Part shown: positions 32,601-47,277 of the stretch, in pieces | Layout of the letters: the number at the start of each line of letters is the position of its first letter | How positions within the stretch are numbered: the first letter of the stretch is position 1 | Origin: Xenopus tropicalis | Lineage: Eukaryota > Chordata > Amphibia > Anura > Pipidae | DNA: 64,000 bases | Assembly (NCBI RefSeq): GCF_000004195.4 | Contig: NC_030681.2 | Coordinates: forward strand, 1,974,547-2,038,546 | Direction of reading: 5' to 3' | Translations under genes and position numbers: made by a program | The notes under the pieces: model-generated | Told to the model about the DNA's origin: nothing | The model's input: the letters and a program-made list of their open reading frames with translations, nothing else | The model's database searches: none

Positions 32601-35600
32601 AATAAAGGGGACGTAAAGACTTGTAAGGCTGCGCATCTTACTCATCAGGAGGGTTCTGGTGCTGGTACTGGTGCTGGTACTGGTACTTGCTCACAAGTGG
32701 GTTGGGCTCAAGCTAAGGGTGGCGGGGGCTCATTATTTGTGGGACTGGGCCAGATGTTTTTTTATATCTTCTGTCCTGGCCTATTGAGTTCAGACTAATC
32801 ACCCAGCCCTTCAGTCAGTTTAACCCTTGAATTTCTGCAACTCTCTTTGCTGGTTTTGGCTTAGAAATAGGTCAGGTACCAGTTTGGGTTTGGGTTGCAC
32901 GCCCTGCTGCTGACAGACAGTAATTCTTACTGGGATACTGGGCCCCTATCTTAGATTGTGAGCTCTTGGGTACAGCTAAAACGTGACCCGCCACCCAGAA
33001 ACACAGACATTCCCATTCCTTTTATTTTTTTGGGGGGGGGTGGAGTGGGGGTGGAGTGGGGGGGGCATAAAAATGTTTAGAAATGAACAGGTAGGTGGGT
33101 GTTTTATTGGGCGGGTACCCGCTGTGCCCGTAGGTAGGTTGGTCTGTGTGTAACGTCTCACTCTTCCCTCTGCAGGGGTTTTGCTCCTGGCTCACCGCCA
33201 TCTTCAGGATCAAGTGAGTTGTGTGCCCCTCCCAAACAGACTGACCTGGGGGGTCCTCTTTGTGCCCCCTCCCCTAACGTACTTACCTCTGGGGGGTGCT
33301 CTTTGTGCCCCCTCCCCTAATGTACTTACCTCTGGGGGGTCCTCTTTGTGCCCCCTCCCCTAACGTACTTACCTCTGGGGGGTGCTCTTTGTGCCCCCTC
33401 CCCTAACGTACTTACCTCTGGGGGGTCCTCTTTGTGCCCCCTCCCCTAATGTACTTACCTCTGGGGGGTGCTCTTTGTGCCCCCTCCTCTAACGTACTTA
33501 CCTCTGGGGCACTACTGCGCCTTATGCACTCCTTCCCTTAACAGACTGACCTCTGGGGGTCCACTTTGTACCCCTTACCCATCCCCTTCTGTGTTCTGTG
33601 TACCCCCACGGACTGCTCTGCTCCCACCCTCCCACCTAACAGACCTCTTGGGGGGGTGGATTCGTGTTCTCTGTGCTTTGTACCCCCTTCCCCCCCCCCC
33701 CGTGCACTGTGTTTAATGTCCATAGGGACTGACCTATAGGGGGCGCTGCCCATGCCTCTGACTCGCTGGGGGGCTCCTGGCTACTGTATGAGGCTCACCT
33801 GGATTCTCTTCCCCCCCCCCCCAGGGATGATGAGATCCGGGACAAGTGCGGTGCCGATGCAGTTCATTACCTGTCCTTCCAGCGCCACATCATTGGGCTC
33901 CTGGTGGTAGTTGGGGTTCTCTCGGTGGGCATCGTGCTGCCTGTTAACTTCTCTGGAGACCTGCTGGGTAAGAGCCCCCCGAACCCTGTGTGCTGCCCCC
34001 CTAACCCTGTGTGCTGCCCCCCCTAACCCTGTGTGCTGCCCCCCCTAACCCTGTGTGTATCTCATGCAGAAAACAATGCCTACAGCTTCGGGAGAACCAC
34101 CATCGCTAACCTGGACTCCAGGTAGGTCCAGTGAGAAGCACATCCGCGCCCGCAGCATTAGCCCCCCCAGTCTGTACCCCCAGGCTGTACCCCCAGTCAG
34201 TGGGAATGGGCCCTGGGAGAACTGGGTTCAGCTCAGCACTGGGCAAGCATGGGCAGATAGGTACTGTGCCCCACTAACAAGCTTAGCGCTGTGTGTGTCT
34301 TTGTATGTAGATTGCAAGCTCTGTGGCTCAGCTGTGTAACAGATAAATGCTCTGCTGGCAGTGCCCACACCTGGGTGCCAACTGTGTTTTCTTAGCTCTA
34401 AAAGCAAATCCTTAGGCGATTGCCATTCCATTGGCACGTTGCCCCCCACCCCCCAATGCTTTAGGTGCATTCCCCTGCTGTGTCTGTAAGTGGCGCTGTG
34501 CCTGGGGGGGTAGATAACATATTGGGGCTGTGCCTGGGGGGGTAGATAACATGTTGGGGCTGTGCCTGGGGGGGTAGATAACATGTTGGGGCTGTGCCTG
34601 GGGGGGTAGATAACATGTTGGGGCTGTGCCTGGGGGGGTAGATAACATGTTGGTGCTGTGCCTGGGGGGGGGTAGATAACATATTGGGGCTGTGCCTGGG
34701 GGGTAGATAACATGTTGGGGCTGTGCCTGGGGGGGTAGATAACATGTTGGGGCTGTGCCTGGGGGGGGTAGATAACATGTTGGGGCTGTGCCTGGGGGGG
34801 TAGATAACATGTTGAGGCTGTGCCTGGGGGGGTAGATAACATGTTGGGGCTGTGCCTGGGGGGGTAGATAACATGTTGGGGCAGTGCTGGGGGGGTAGAT
34901 AACATGTTGGGGCAGTGCTGGGGGGGTAGATAACATGTTGGGGCTGTACCTGGGGGGGTAGATAACAGATAAATGCTCTGCTGGCAGTGCCCACACCTGG
35001 GTGCCAACTGTGTTTTCTTAGCTCTAAAAGCAAATCCTTAGGCGATTGCCATTCCATTGGCACGTTGCCCCCCACCCCCCAATGCTTTAGGTGCATTCCC
35101 CTGCTGTGTCTGTAAGTGGCGCTGTGCCTGGGGGGGTAGATAACATATTGGGGCTGTGCCTGGGGGGGTAGATAACATGTTGGGGCTGTGCCTGGGGGGG
35201 TAGATAACATGTTGGTGCTGTGCCTGGGGGGGGGTAGATAACATATTGGGGCTGTGCCTGGGGGGGTAGATAACATGTTGGGGCTGTGCCTGGGGGGGTA
35301 GATAACATGTTGGGGCTGTGCCTGGGGGGGGTAGATAACATGTTGGGGCTGTGCCTGGGGGGGGTAGATAACATGTTGGGGCTGTGCCTGGGGGGGTAGA
35401 TAACATGTTGAGGCTGTGCCTGGGGGGGTAGATAACATGTTGGGGCTGTGCCTGGGGGGGTAGATAACATGTTGGGGCAGTGCTGGGGGGGTAGATAACA
35501 TGTTGGGGCAGTGCTGGGGGGGTAGATAACATGTTGGGGCTGTACCTGGGGGGGTAGATAACATGTTGGGGCTGTGCCTGAGGGGGTAGATAACATGTTG

Positions 35601-38600
35601 GCGAATTGCCTGGGGGGGTAGATAACATGTTGGGGCTGTGCCTGAGGGGGTAGATAACATGTTGGCGAATTGCCTGGGGGGGGTAGATAACATGTTGGGG
35701 CTGTACCTGGGGGGGGGTAGATAACATGTTGGGGCTGTGCCTGGGGGGGGTAGATAACATGTTGGGGCTGTGCCTGGGGGGGGGTAGATAACATGTTGGG
35801 GCTGTGCCTGGGGGGTAGATAACATGTCGGTGCCCCCCCTAGGAATAACCTGCTGTGGCTACACACCACCTTCGCTTTCCTGTACCTGTTACTCACGGTG
35901 TTCAGCATGAGGCGCCACACGTCCAAGATGCGCTACAAGGAGGATGATCTGGTGAGTGGGGGGGGAGTGTCCATCACTATAAGCTGCTTTATACTGTACA
36001 GCTTTTGCCTGTAACACTGCCCCCTAGTGGCACTACCCAATAAGCACAGGGGGGGAAGTGTCCATCACTATAAGCTGCTTTATACTGTACAGCTTTTGCC
36101 TGTAACACTGCCCCCTAGTGGCACTACCCAATAAGCACAAGGGGGGAAGTGTCCATCACTATAAGCTGCTTTATACTGTACAGCTTTTGTCTGTAACACT
36201 GCCCCCTAGTGGCACTACCCAATAAGCACAGGGGGGGAATTGTCCATAAGCACAGGGGGGGAAGTGTCCATCACTATAAGCTGCTTTATACAGTACTGCT
36301 TTTGCCTGTAACACTGCCCCCTAGTGGCACTACCCAATAAGCGCAGGGGGGGGGGAAGTGTCCATCACTATAAGCTGCTTTATACTGTGCAGCTTTTGCC
36401 TGTAACACTGCCCCCTAGTGGCACTACCCAATAAGCGCAGGGGGGGAAGTGTCCATCACTATAAGCTGCATTATACTGTGCAGCTTTTGTCTGTAACACT
36501 GCCATCTAGTGGCACTACCCAATAAGCGCAGGGGGGGGCAGTTTGTCTAACGGAGGCTCTTTGTTCCCTTTAGGTGAAACGCACCCTATTTATTAACGGA
36601 ATTTCCAAGTACGCCGAGTCAGACAAAATCAAGAGGCACTTTGAGTGAGTCCCTGAACCTGCCCCCCTGTGCCACCTACCCCTTATTCCTACCCCCTTCT
36701 TTCTCTTGCCATTTGGCCCCTGAGCCCCAGAGTGGGGAAGGGGGTTAAACGTTCTGTTACTGGTTCTGCAGGGTAGAATGGTGGTGGGTGTGTTTGTGGG
36801 CACTCTCCTGTGCCACCCTACTCACCCGCTGTAACCTCCATCCAACCTGCAACCCTGCTTACTGCCCCACATTTATCCTTTGCACCAACAGGGGGCAAAT
36901 TTATAACCGAGGATTGGGTACAAAGGTACAGAGACCCCCTACCTATATCACTTCTACGGCCCCCGGTGCCCCGTGGGCAGATATAGATTAGCCCCAGACA
37001 GGGGTTACTGTGTGCTTAGAGTCAGTTACAGCTAATGGGACCTGTTTGCCACCCATAACATTCACCTGTTTGTGGGGAGGGGTTAGTAAGGGGGTGGCAG
37101 CCATATGTATTTGTTATGTGTGGGCCTGTCCCAAGGGGGTGCAGTGTACCTCTTATATTGTATATGGCCCCCCAGATTAGGCAGATGTCACTGTACTCTC
37201 ATGAAGGGCAGTTCTACTATGTAGGGGGTATTTAAGGTGCCACATCATCTCTTTAACACTAGATTCATTTTCTAGAAAGGCAGAGATTGGCTGATATTTA
37301 TATCATGTTCTGGTGAAGTGGGAGGATCCAGAGGAGACCAAAATAAGTGGAGGGGAGGCTGCAGGGAACAGAGTCAGTCTGGGGGTGACCAAGCTAAGAG
37401 CCAGTGACCCCCCCAGCCTAGTACTTCTCTCTACAGCCCTTGTTGTCTGTCCCCCCCAGGGAAGTCTATAGCAACTGCACCGTTCTGGAGGCCCGACTCT
37501 GCTATAATGTGGCCAGACTCATGTTCCTGGATGCAGAAAGGTAAGAGAGAATGCAGGGCATGCTGGGAAGTGGGCGGGTCGGAGTGAGATCTACTGGGTC
37601 CTAGCATGTGGGCATTGAAATATGGTGATTCTGGGTGGTGCCTGGGCAAGTAGGGCTGCCAACTACATGCCTGGGGGGCAATTACAGTCTAGCAAACTGT
37701 GGGGCCTGTGGGTTCCATGTATTATTTGAGTCTCAGTTGACTTATTGGTATAAGTGCAGGTGGGGCAATAATAAGCTTGGCTCCTCCCCTTCTGACTTAT
37801 ACAGCCCCACCCCTTCTGTTTCCCCCCCGGCAGGAAGAAAGCAGAGAGGGGACGAATATATTTCAAGAATCTGAAGGAGAAAGAGAATCTGACCTCCATG
37901 ATCAACCCCAAACCTTGTGGCCACCTGTGCTGCTGCGTCATCAGAGGCTGTGAGAAGGTAAGGCGGGGCCACAGGGGTGGGGCCAGGGGCCATTGGGGGT
38001 GGGGCCGGGGGCCATGGGGAGGCAACTTGTGGACTTCAGGGGGAAAACTGAGCCAGAACCATCGGACTCTTGGTCGCTCCTAGTGGGAGGAGCTGGAGAG
38101 GGCCCGCCCTCGCTCACTGAGTGTCACACACATTCTATTTGCGGCAGGTGGAGGCCATAGACTATTACACGGGGCTGGAGCAGCGCCTGAAGGACGATTA
38201 CAAGAAGGAGAGGTTGAAAGTGAATGAGAAGCCGCTGGGCATGGCATTTGTCACCTTCCACAATGAGGCAGTTACCGCCATGTAAGTCCAGGGCAGTTAT
38301 ACCCACAGTGCCACCACTTCCTGCACAGTGCGGTGTAATTGTCTTCTGCCCCTTCCAGCCCTTTTCCCTTCTTTCTGTCCCCTTTCCCTCTCTCCCATTT
38401 GCTTCCTGTCCCCTTTCCCAGTCTCCCATTTGCTTCCTGTCCCCTTTCCCTCTCTCCCATCTGCTTCCTGTCCCCTTTCCCAGTCTCCCATTTGCTTCCT
38501 GTCCCCTTTCCCAGTCTCCCATTTGCTTCCTGTCCCCTTTCCCAGTCTCCCATTTGCTTCCTGTCCCCTTTCCCTCTCTTCCATCTGCTTCCTGTCCCCT

Positions 38601-41600
38601 TTCCCTCTCTTCCATCTGCTTCCTGTCCCCTTTCCCTTTCTCCCATCTGCTTCCTGTCCCCTTTCCCTTTCTCCCATCTGCTTCCTGTCCCCTTTCCCTC
38701 TCTCCCATCTGCTTCCTGTCCCCTTTCCCAGTCTCCCATTTGCTTCCTGTCCCCTTTCCCTCTCTTCCATCTGCTTCCTGTCCCCTTTCCCTCTCTCCCA
38801 TCTGCTTCCTGTCCCCTTTCCCTGTCTCCATTCTGCTTCCTGTCCCCTTTCCCTGTCTCCCACCTGCTTCCTGTCCCCTTTCCCCATTTCCTTTCTGATC
38901 CCTTTTCCTTTGCTGCTGTTACTTCCCATGATCCCGTCTCAGTTGCCCCTGCCCTGTGTTCTTGGGTCCCCCTCTTCCCCCCTGCAGTTGGTCTGTATGA
39001 CTGTGCATGTAGCACCCCTAATCCTGTGCTGGAATAAAGTCTGGCTCTTCCCCCCTTTTAGGATCCTTAAGGACTTCAATGCGTGTAAGTGCCACGGGTG
39101 CAACTGCCGGGGGGGGCCCAAGCACTCGTCCTGCAGCGACTCCCTACATGTGCGGGATTGGACCGTGAGCTACGCCCCAGATCCACAGAACATCTACTGG
39201 TGAGGGGGGGCTGGGGGGAGTGTGAGTGATGGGCAGCAGTGTAGGTAGAACAGGCAGTGGGGGGCATAGGATGATGGATAGAGACTGGTGATCTGGGGTA
39301 CGGGGGTCAGGGGATTGGGGGTGATGGGGAGAAGCCAGATAGTGTGGGTACAGCAGAGGGGGGAATAGGGCAACACATATTACCCTTTATTTAGTCCCAA
39401 CATGTCTTGCAACTCTTTGGCCCCATGGAGCTTACAGTCTAAGGTCCCTGCCACATTCACACTCTGACATAAGGGGGGGGCACCTACCCACTCTGACATA
39501 AGGAAGGGGGGAACATACCCACTCTGGCATAAGGGGGGGCACATACCCACTCTGACATAAGGGAGGGGGGAACATACCCACTCCAACATAAGGGAGGGGG
39601 GGGCACATACCCACTCTGACATAAGGGGGGCACATGCCCACTCTGGCATAAGGGGGGGCACATACCCACTTTGGCATAAGGGGGGGGCACATACCCACTC
39701 TGACATAAGGGGGGGCACCTACCCACTCTGACATAAGGAGGGGCACATAGCCACTCTGACATAAGGGGGGCACATACCCACTCTGACATAAGGGAGGGGG
39801 GGCACATACCCACTCTGACATAAGGGGAGGCACCTACCCACTCTGACATAAGGAGGGGCACATAGCCACTCTGACATAAGGGGGGCACATACCCACTCTG
39901 ACATAAGGGGGGCACATACCAACTCTGACATAAGGGAGGGGGGGCACATACCCACTCTGACATAAGGGAGGGGGGGCACATACCCACTCTGACATAAGGG
40001 GAGGCACCTACCCACTCTGACATAAGGGGGGGCACATACCCACTCTGACATAAGGGGAGGCACCTACCCACTCTGACATAAGGAGGGGCACATAGCCACT
40101 CTGACATAAGGGGGGCACATACCCACTCTGACATAAGGGGGGCACATACCAACTCTGACATAAGGGAGGGGGGGCACATACCCACTCTGACATAAGGGAG
40201 GGGGGGCACATACCCACTCTGTCATAAGGGGGGGGGGCACATACCCACTCTGACATAAGGGGGGGCACATACCCACTCTGACATAAGGGGGGCACCTACC
40301 CACTCTGACATAAGGGGGGGCACATACCCACTCTGACATAAGGGGGGGCACCTACCCACTCTGACATAAGGGAGGGGGGGCACATACCCACTCTGACATA
40401 AGGGAGGGGGGGCACCTACCCACTCTGACATATGCCCCCCCCCCCCGTGCTGTGTCGGGCATTGGCGCTGGGTGGGCTGAGGGCCATTGCCAGTTGGTGC
40501 AGTTAACCCTTTCTCGTACCCAGGGAGCACCTCTCTATCCGTGGCTTTGCCTGGTGGATCCGCTGTTTGGTTATCAACGTCATCCTCTTCCTCCTGCTTT
40601 TCTTCCTCACCACCCCGGCCATCATCATCACCACCATGGACAAGTTCAACGTGACAAAACCAGTCGAGTACCTGAATGTGAGTGGGGCTGTGGCCTTTAT
40701 CCCGCCGTGGGCCCTACAGAACCTGCCTGTATTCTGACCCGGTTCTGCTCTTTTCTCTACAGAACCCCATTGTCACCCAGTTCTTCCCCACCCTGTTACT
40801 CTGGGCCTTCTCGGCGCTGCTCCCCACCATCGTCTATTACTCAGCGTTTTTCGAAGCCCACTGGACCAGGTAACAAACCCCAACTTCTGTGCCCATTGGT
40901 TCTGTACCCCACACCCGGGTCTCTCGGGGGGAGGCTGGGGCATTAGACAGACACCTGTCTGGGCCAATTGCAGTACCCCCTTGTTGCTATGGTTACAGGT
41001 CAGGGGAGAACAGGACGACCATGCACAAGTGCTACACCTTCCTCATCTTCATGGTGCTGCTGCTGCCCTCGCTGGGCCTGAGCAGGTAAGTGCCCGTTGG
41101 TGCCAGGCTGGGCTGTGGGCAGTGGGCACTTCCCTGGCACCTCTGCTTATTCTCGCCCTCTTTCCCCCCCAGTTTGGACCTGTTTTTCCGCTGGCTGTTT
41201 GACAAGAAGTTCCTGCTGGAGGCGGCCATTAGGTTTGAGTAAGTGAAGCTTCCATACTTGTTACCCCACCTGGGGCATTCTCTCTGCACGCCCTGGTGTG
41301 GTGCAGGGGCATTTATTGCCCCCGCAGTATATTAATGGTTATATACGCCGCTCTGGGACGTTTGGGCCGGTGCAGAGATTCACCCGTATGTGCGGTTTGA
41401 GGGAGAGGATCTCGGGGTGGGGCATTTGGATTGCTGCCCTCCTGCTACACTGCTGCCCCTTCTGCCCCCAGGTGCGTGTTCCTCCCAGACAATGGTGCCT
41501 TTTTCGTCAACTACGTTATCGCCTCTGCCTTCATCGGAAACGCCATGGATCTGCTGCGCATTCCCGGCCTGCTCATGTACATGATCCGCCTGTGTCTGGC

Positions 41601-44600
41601 CCGGTCTGCCGCCGAGCGCAAGAACGTCAAGAGGGTAAGGGACCTCCCGACTGGCACCATGGGCACCCACTGAGCTGCGCCACTGCTCGGCCCAATCCCA
41701 GAGGGTGCTTAGTAAGGGGGACGTCTCGGCCAATCCTGGGATCAGTGTGATTGGTTGCAGCCCATTTGTAAGTTGGCCCGGGGACAGTTTAGAATGTATC
41801 CAATAGAGCGAGAGCTTGTGTGCCACACCCACGGGGGACAGGAAGCAGATGGGAGAAAGGGAAAGGGGACAGGAAGCAGAAAGGGAAAGGGGACAGGAAA
41901 CAGATGGGAGACGGGGAAAGGGGACAGGAAGCAGATGGGAGACAGGGAAAGGGGACAGGAAGCAGATGGGAGAGAGGGAAAGGGGGCAGGAAGCAGATGG
42001 GAGAGAGGGAAAGGGGGCAGGAAGCAGATGGGAGAGAGGGAAAGGGGGCAGGAAGCAGATGGGAGAGAGGGAAAGGGGGCAGGAAGCAGATGGGAGAGAG
42101 GGAAAGGGGGCAGGAAGCAGATGGGAGAGAGGGAAAGGGGGCAGGAAGCAGATGGGAGAGAGGGAAAGGGGTCAGGAAGCAGATGGGAGAGAGGGAAAGT
42201 GGTCAGGAAGCAGATGGGAGACAGTGAAAGGGGACAGGAAGCAGATGGGAGATGGGGAAAGGGGACAGGAAGCAGATGGGAGAAAGGGAAAGGGGACAGG
42301 AAGCAGATGGGGAAAGGGGACAGGAAGCAGATGGGAGACGGGGAAAGGGGACAGGAAGCAGATGGAAGAGAGGGAAAGGGGTCAGGAAGCAGATGGGAGA
42401 CAAGGAAAGGGGACAGGAAGCAGATGGGAGAGAGGGAAAGGGGGCAGGAAGCAGATGGAAGAGAGGGAAAGGGGTCAGGAAGCAGATGGGAGACAGGGAA
42501 AGGGGGCAGGAAGCAGATGGGAGACAGGGAAAGGGGACAGGAAGCAGATGGGAGACAGGGAAAGGGGTCAGGAAGCAGATGGGAGAGAGGGAAAGGGGTC
42601 AGGAAGCAGATGGGAGAGAGGGAAAGGGGTCAGGAAGCAGATGGGAGAGAGGGAAAGGGGTCAGGAAGCAGATGGGAGACGGGGAAAGGGGACAGGAAGC
42701 AGATGGGAGATGGGGAAAGGGGACAGGAAGCAGATGGGAGAAAGGGAAAGGGGGCAGGAACAGATGGGAGAAAGGGAAAGGGGACAGGAAGCAGATGGGA
42801 GATGGGGAAAGGGGACAGGAAGCAGATGGGAGAGAGGGAAAGGGGACAGGAAGCAGAACAGAGAAAGGGGTCAGGAAGCAGATGGGAGAGAGGGAAAGGG
42901 ATCAGGAAGCAGATGAGAGACAGGGAAAGGGGTCAGGAAGCAGATGGGAGACAGGGAAAGGGGTCAGGAAGCAGATGGGAGACGGGGAAAGGGGACAGGA
43001 AGCAGATGGGGAAAGGGGACAGGAAGCAGATGGGAGAAAGGGAAAGGGGGCAGGAACAGATGGGAGAAAGGGAAAGGGGACAGGAAGCAGATGGGAGATG
43101 GGGAAAGGGGACAGGAAGCAGATGGGAGAAAGGGAAAGGGGGTAGGAACAGATGGGAGAGAGGGAAAGGGGGCAGGAAGCAGATGGAAGAGAGGGAAAGG
43201 GGTCAGGAAGCAGATGGGAGACAGGGAAAGGGGTCAGGAAGCAGATGGGAGACGGGGAAAGGGGACAGGAAGCAGATGGGAGATGGGGAAAGGGGACAGG
43301 AAGCAGATGGGAGAAAGGGAAAGGGGGCAGGAACAGATGGGAGAAAGGGAAAGGGGACAGGAAGCAGATGGGAGAAAGGGAAAGGGGACAGGAAGCAGAT
43401 GGGAGAAGGGGAAAGGGGACAGGAAGCAGATGGGAGATGGGGAAAGGGGAAAGGGGACAGGAAGCAGATGGGAGACGGGGAAAGGGGACAGGAAGCAGAT
43501 GGGAGACGGGGAAAGGGGACAGGAAGCAGATGGAAGACTGGCACCCCGGGCACCTACTGAGCTGCGCCACTGCTCGGCCCCCACACCCACTGGGGACAGG
43601 AAGCAGATGGGAGAAAGGGAAAGGGGACAGGAAGCAGATGGGAGAAAGGGAAAGGGGACAGGAAGCAGATGGGAGACAGGGAAAGGGGACAGGAAGCAGA
43701 TGGGAGACAGGGAAAGGGGACAGGAAGCAGATGGGAGACGGGGAAAGGGGACAGGAAGCAGAACAGAGACAGGGAAAGGGGACAGGAAGCAGATGGGAGA
43801 CAGGGAAAGGGGACAGGAAGCAGATGGGAGACGGGGAAAGGGGACAGGAAGCAGATGGGAGACGGGGAAAGGGGACAGGAAGCAGATGGGAGACGGGGAA
43901 AGGGGACAGGAAGCAGAACAGAGACAGGGAAAGGGGACACAAAGCAGATGGGAGAAAGGGAAAGGGGACAGGAAGCAGATGGGAGAGAGGGAAAGGGGAC
44001 AGGAAGCAGATGGGAGAGAGGGAAAGGGGACAGGAAGCAGAACAGAGAAAGGGAAAGGGGACAGGAAGCAGATGGGAGAGAGGGAAAGGGGACAGGAAGC
44101 AGAACAGAGAAAGGGAAAAGGAAGCAGATGGGAGAGAGGGAAAGGGGACAGGAAGCAGAACAGAGAAAGGGAAAAGGAAGCAGATGGGAGAGAGGGAAAG
44201 GGGACAGGAAGCAGATGGGAGAAAGGGAAAGGGGACAGGAAGCAGATGGGAGACGGGGAAAGGGGACAGGAAGCAGATGGGAGACGGGGAAAGGGGACAG
44301 GAAGCAGATGGGAGACGGGGAAAGGGGACAGGAAGCAGATGGGAGAAAGGGAAAGGGGACAGGAAGCAGATGGGAGACTGGCACCCCGGGCACCTACTGA
44401 GCTGCGCCACTGCTCGGCCAATCCCAGAGGGTGCTTAGTAAGGGCCCCACTGTACCCAGGCACCTCGGGGGAGGGTAAAGATCTTGTTGGCAGCCAAAGC
44501 TGTGGGACGTCTCGGCCAATCCTGGGATCTGTGTGATTGGTTGCAGCCAGTTTGGCCCCAGGGCCAGTTTAGAATGTATCCAATAGAGCGAGAGCTTGTG

Positions 44601-46773
44601 TGCCACGCCCACAGGGAACTTGTATTTCATTCCTGTGCTGCTCAGCTCCCAGCATCCTCCTCGGGGGATTCTGGGAGTTGTAGTCAGACTGACCATGCCT
44701 GGGAAGAGTAGGAGGGGAATGAGTAAGACTTCTACTTATCACTTACGCCCCCCCCCCCCTCTCTCTTTCCCCCCCCCCCCCCAGCACCAGGCCTATGAGT
44801 TCCAGTTCGGCGCCGCCTATGCCTGGATGATGTGCATCTTCACCGTAGTCATGACTTACAGCATCACGTGCCCCATTATTGTGCCCTTCGGTGAGTAAGC
44901 GCTTCCCGTCTTTATTCTATTGGTCTGATCCAGTGGGTGGGGCCTGGGACCAGACTGACCCTTGGCCAGTAGATGAGAGTGGCTGATGGCCCGCTGACCC
45001 GGTTCTGTTCTGATCCGCACAGGGCTTATGTACATGCTGCTGAAGCATCTAGTGGACCGGTACAACCTGTATTATGCCTACCTGCCGGCCAAACTGGACA
45101 AGAAGATCCACTCGGGGGCTGTGAGCCAGGTGGTGGCGGCCCCCATCCTCTGCCTCTTCTGGCTGCTCTTCTTCTCCACCATGAGAACTGGTGAGGACAT
45201 GTGACCTGGGCACTGGGGGTCCATGGGTAATTAGTAATCCTTGGGCCCTATACTAGTAGGTTAGGTAACTAGTAGGCCTAGGTAATGGACCCTACCAGCG
45301 AGTAGGCCACCCTCTGGTCTGCCCTGGTCATGGCGCCATTATAGCAAAGCCCCGCCCATTATATACCAAGCAGAATGGGCGGGGCAGCACAGGTTGGTGT
45401 CGCTATTGGCTCTGAACGTTTCCCCGTCTCTCACGCAGGGTTAATGGCTCCCACGTCCATGTTCACGTTTGTGGTTCTGGTGATCACCATCGCGATCTGC
45501 TTGTGCCACGTCTGCTTCGGGCACTTCAAATACCTGAGCGCCCACAACTACAGGGTCAGTAACCGGCTGCTCGCTTGGTACAATGGTGCCCGCGGCAGTA
45601 GCATTAGCGGCAGCAGGATGGGCGGGTCTGACTGTCGCTGTGCTTGGCCGGGGGGGGGGGCAGCTATGAATAATACCCACAGGGGTAAGTGCATTTCCTT
45701 TCCTACACTGACCCCCCCTCTCCTGCCCCTCCTTTCTCTGGCAGATTGATGGCACCGAGGTGAATGCTGTGGATGGAACCCAGAATGGCCGACCGGCGTC
45801 CAATGCTTCATCTCAGAAGTCTACGGTGAGTGACCCCCCCCCCCACCTTACCCACTATATCTCTCCTACCCTTATATATATATATACCCCCCCACCCCCC
45901 ACTATATCTCTCCTACCCTTATATATATATACCCCCCCACCCCCCCACTATATCTCTCCTACCCTTATATATATACCCCCCACTATACACTCTATATCTC
46001 TCCTATCCTTATATATATATATACCCCCCACCCCCCCACTATATCTCTCCTACCCTTATATATATATACCCCCCCACCCCCCCACTATATCTCTCCTACC
46101 CTTATATATATATACCCCCCCACCCCCCCACTATATCTCTCCTACCCTTATATATATACCCCCCCACTATACACTCTATATCTCTCCTATCCTTATATAT
46201 ATATATACCCCCCACCTTACACACTATATCTCTCCTACCCTTATATATATACCCCCCCACTATACACTCTATATCTCTCCTATCCTTATATATATATATA
46301 CCCCCCACCCCCCCCACTATATCTCTCCTACCCTTATATATATATACCCCCCACCCCCCACTATATCTCTCCTACCCTTATATATATACCCCCCCACTAT
46401 ACACACTATATCTCTCCTACCCTTATATATATATATACCCCCCACCCCCCCCACTATATCTCTCCTACCCTTATATATATATACCCCCCACCCCCCCACT
46501 ATATCTCTCCTACCCTTATATATATACCCCCCCACTATACACACTATATCTCTCCTATCCTTATTGTATATATATACCCCCCACCCTCCCACTATACACA
46601 CTATATCTCTCCTACCCTTATATATATATATACCCCCCCACTATATCTCTCCTATCCTTATTATATATATATATATATATATACCCCCCACCCCCCCCAC
46701 CTTACACACTATATCTCTCCTATCCTTATTGTATATATATATACCCCCCACCCTCCCACTATATCTCTCCTAC

Positions 46774-46818
<45 letters not shown>

Positions 46819-47240
46819 CCCCACCCCCCACTTTATCTCTCCTACCCTTATATATATACCCCCCCACTATACACACTATATCTCTCCTACCCTTATATAT
46901 ATATATACCCCCCACCCCCCCCACTATATCTCTCCTACCCTTATATATATATACCCCCCACCCCCCCACTATATCTCTCCTACCCTTATATATATACCCC
47001 CCCACTATACACACTATATCTCTCCTATCCTTATTGTATATATATACCCCCACCCTCCCACTATACACACTATATCTCTCCTACCCTTATATATATATAT
47101 ACCCCCCCACTATATCTCTCCTATCCTTATTATATATATATATATATATATACCCCCACCCCCCCACCTTACACACTATATCTCTCCTATCCTTATTGTA
47201 TATATATATACCCCCCACCCTCCCACTATATCTCTCCTAC

Positions 47241-47277
<37 letters not shown>

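Noticed and set aside
41755..44536. Lys/Gly/Arg/Glu-rich frames of 500-600 codons in intron 18, and Pro/Ser/Leu-Cys frames opposite
   Set aside because: Purine minisatellite inside a tmem63b intron between two phase-matched exons.
44891..45022. Editing-complementary sequence for the Q/R site in the short downstream intron
   Set aside because: I looked for a stretch complementary to the sequence around 44804 and saw no convincing match by eye.
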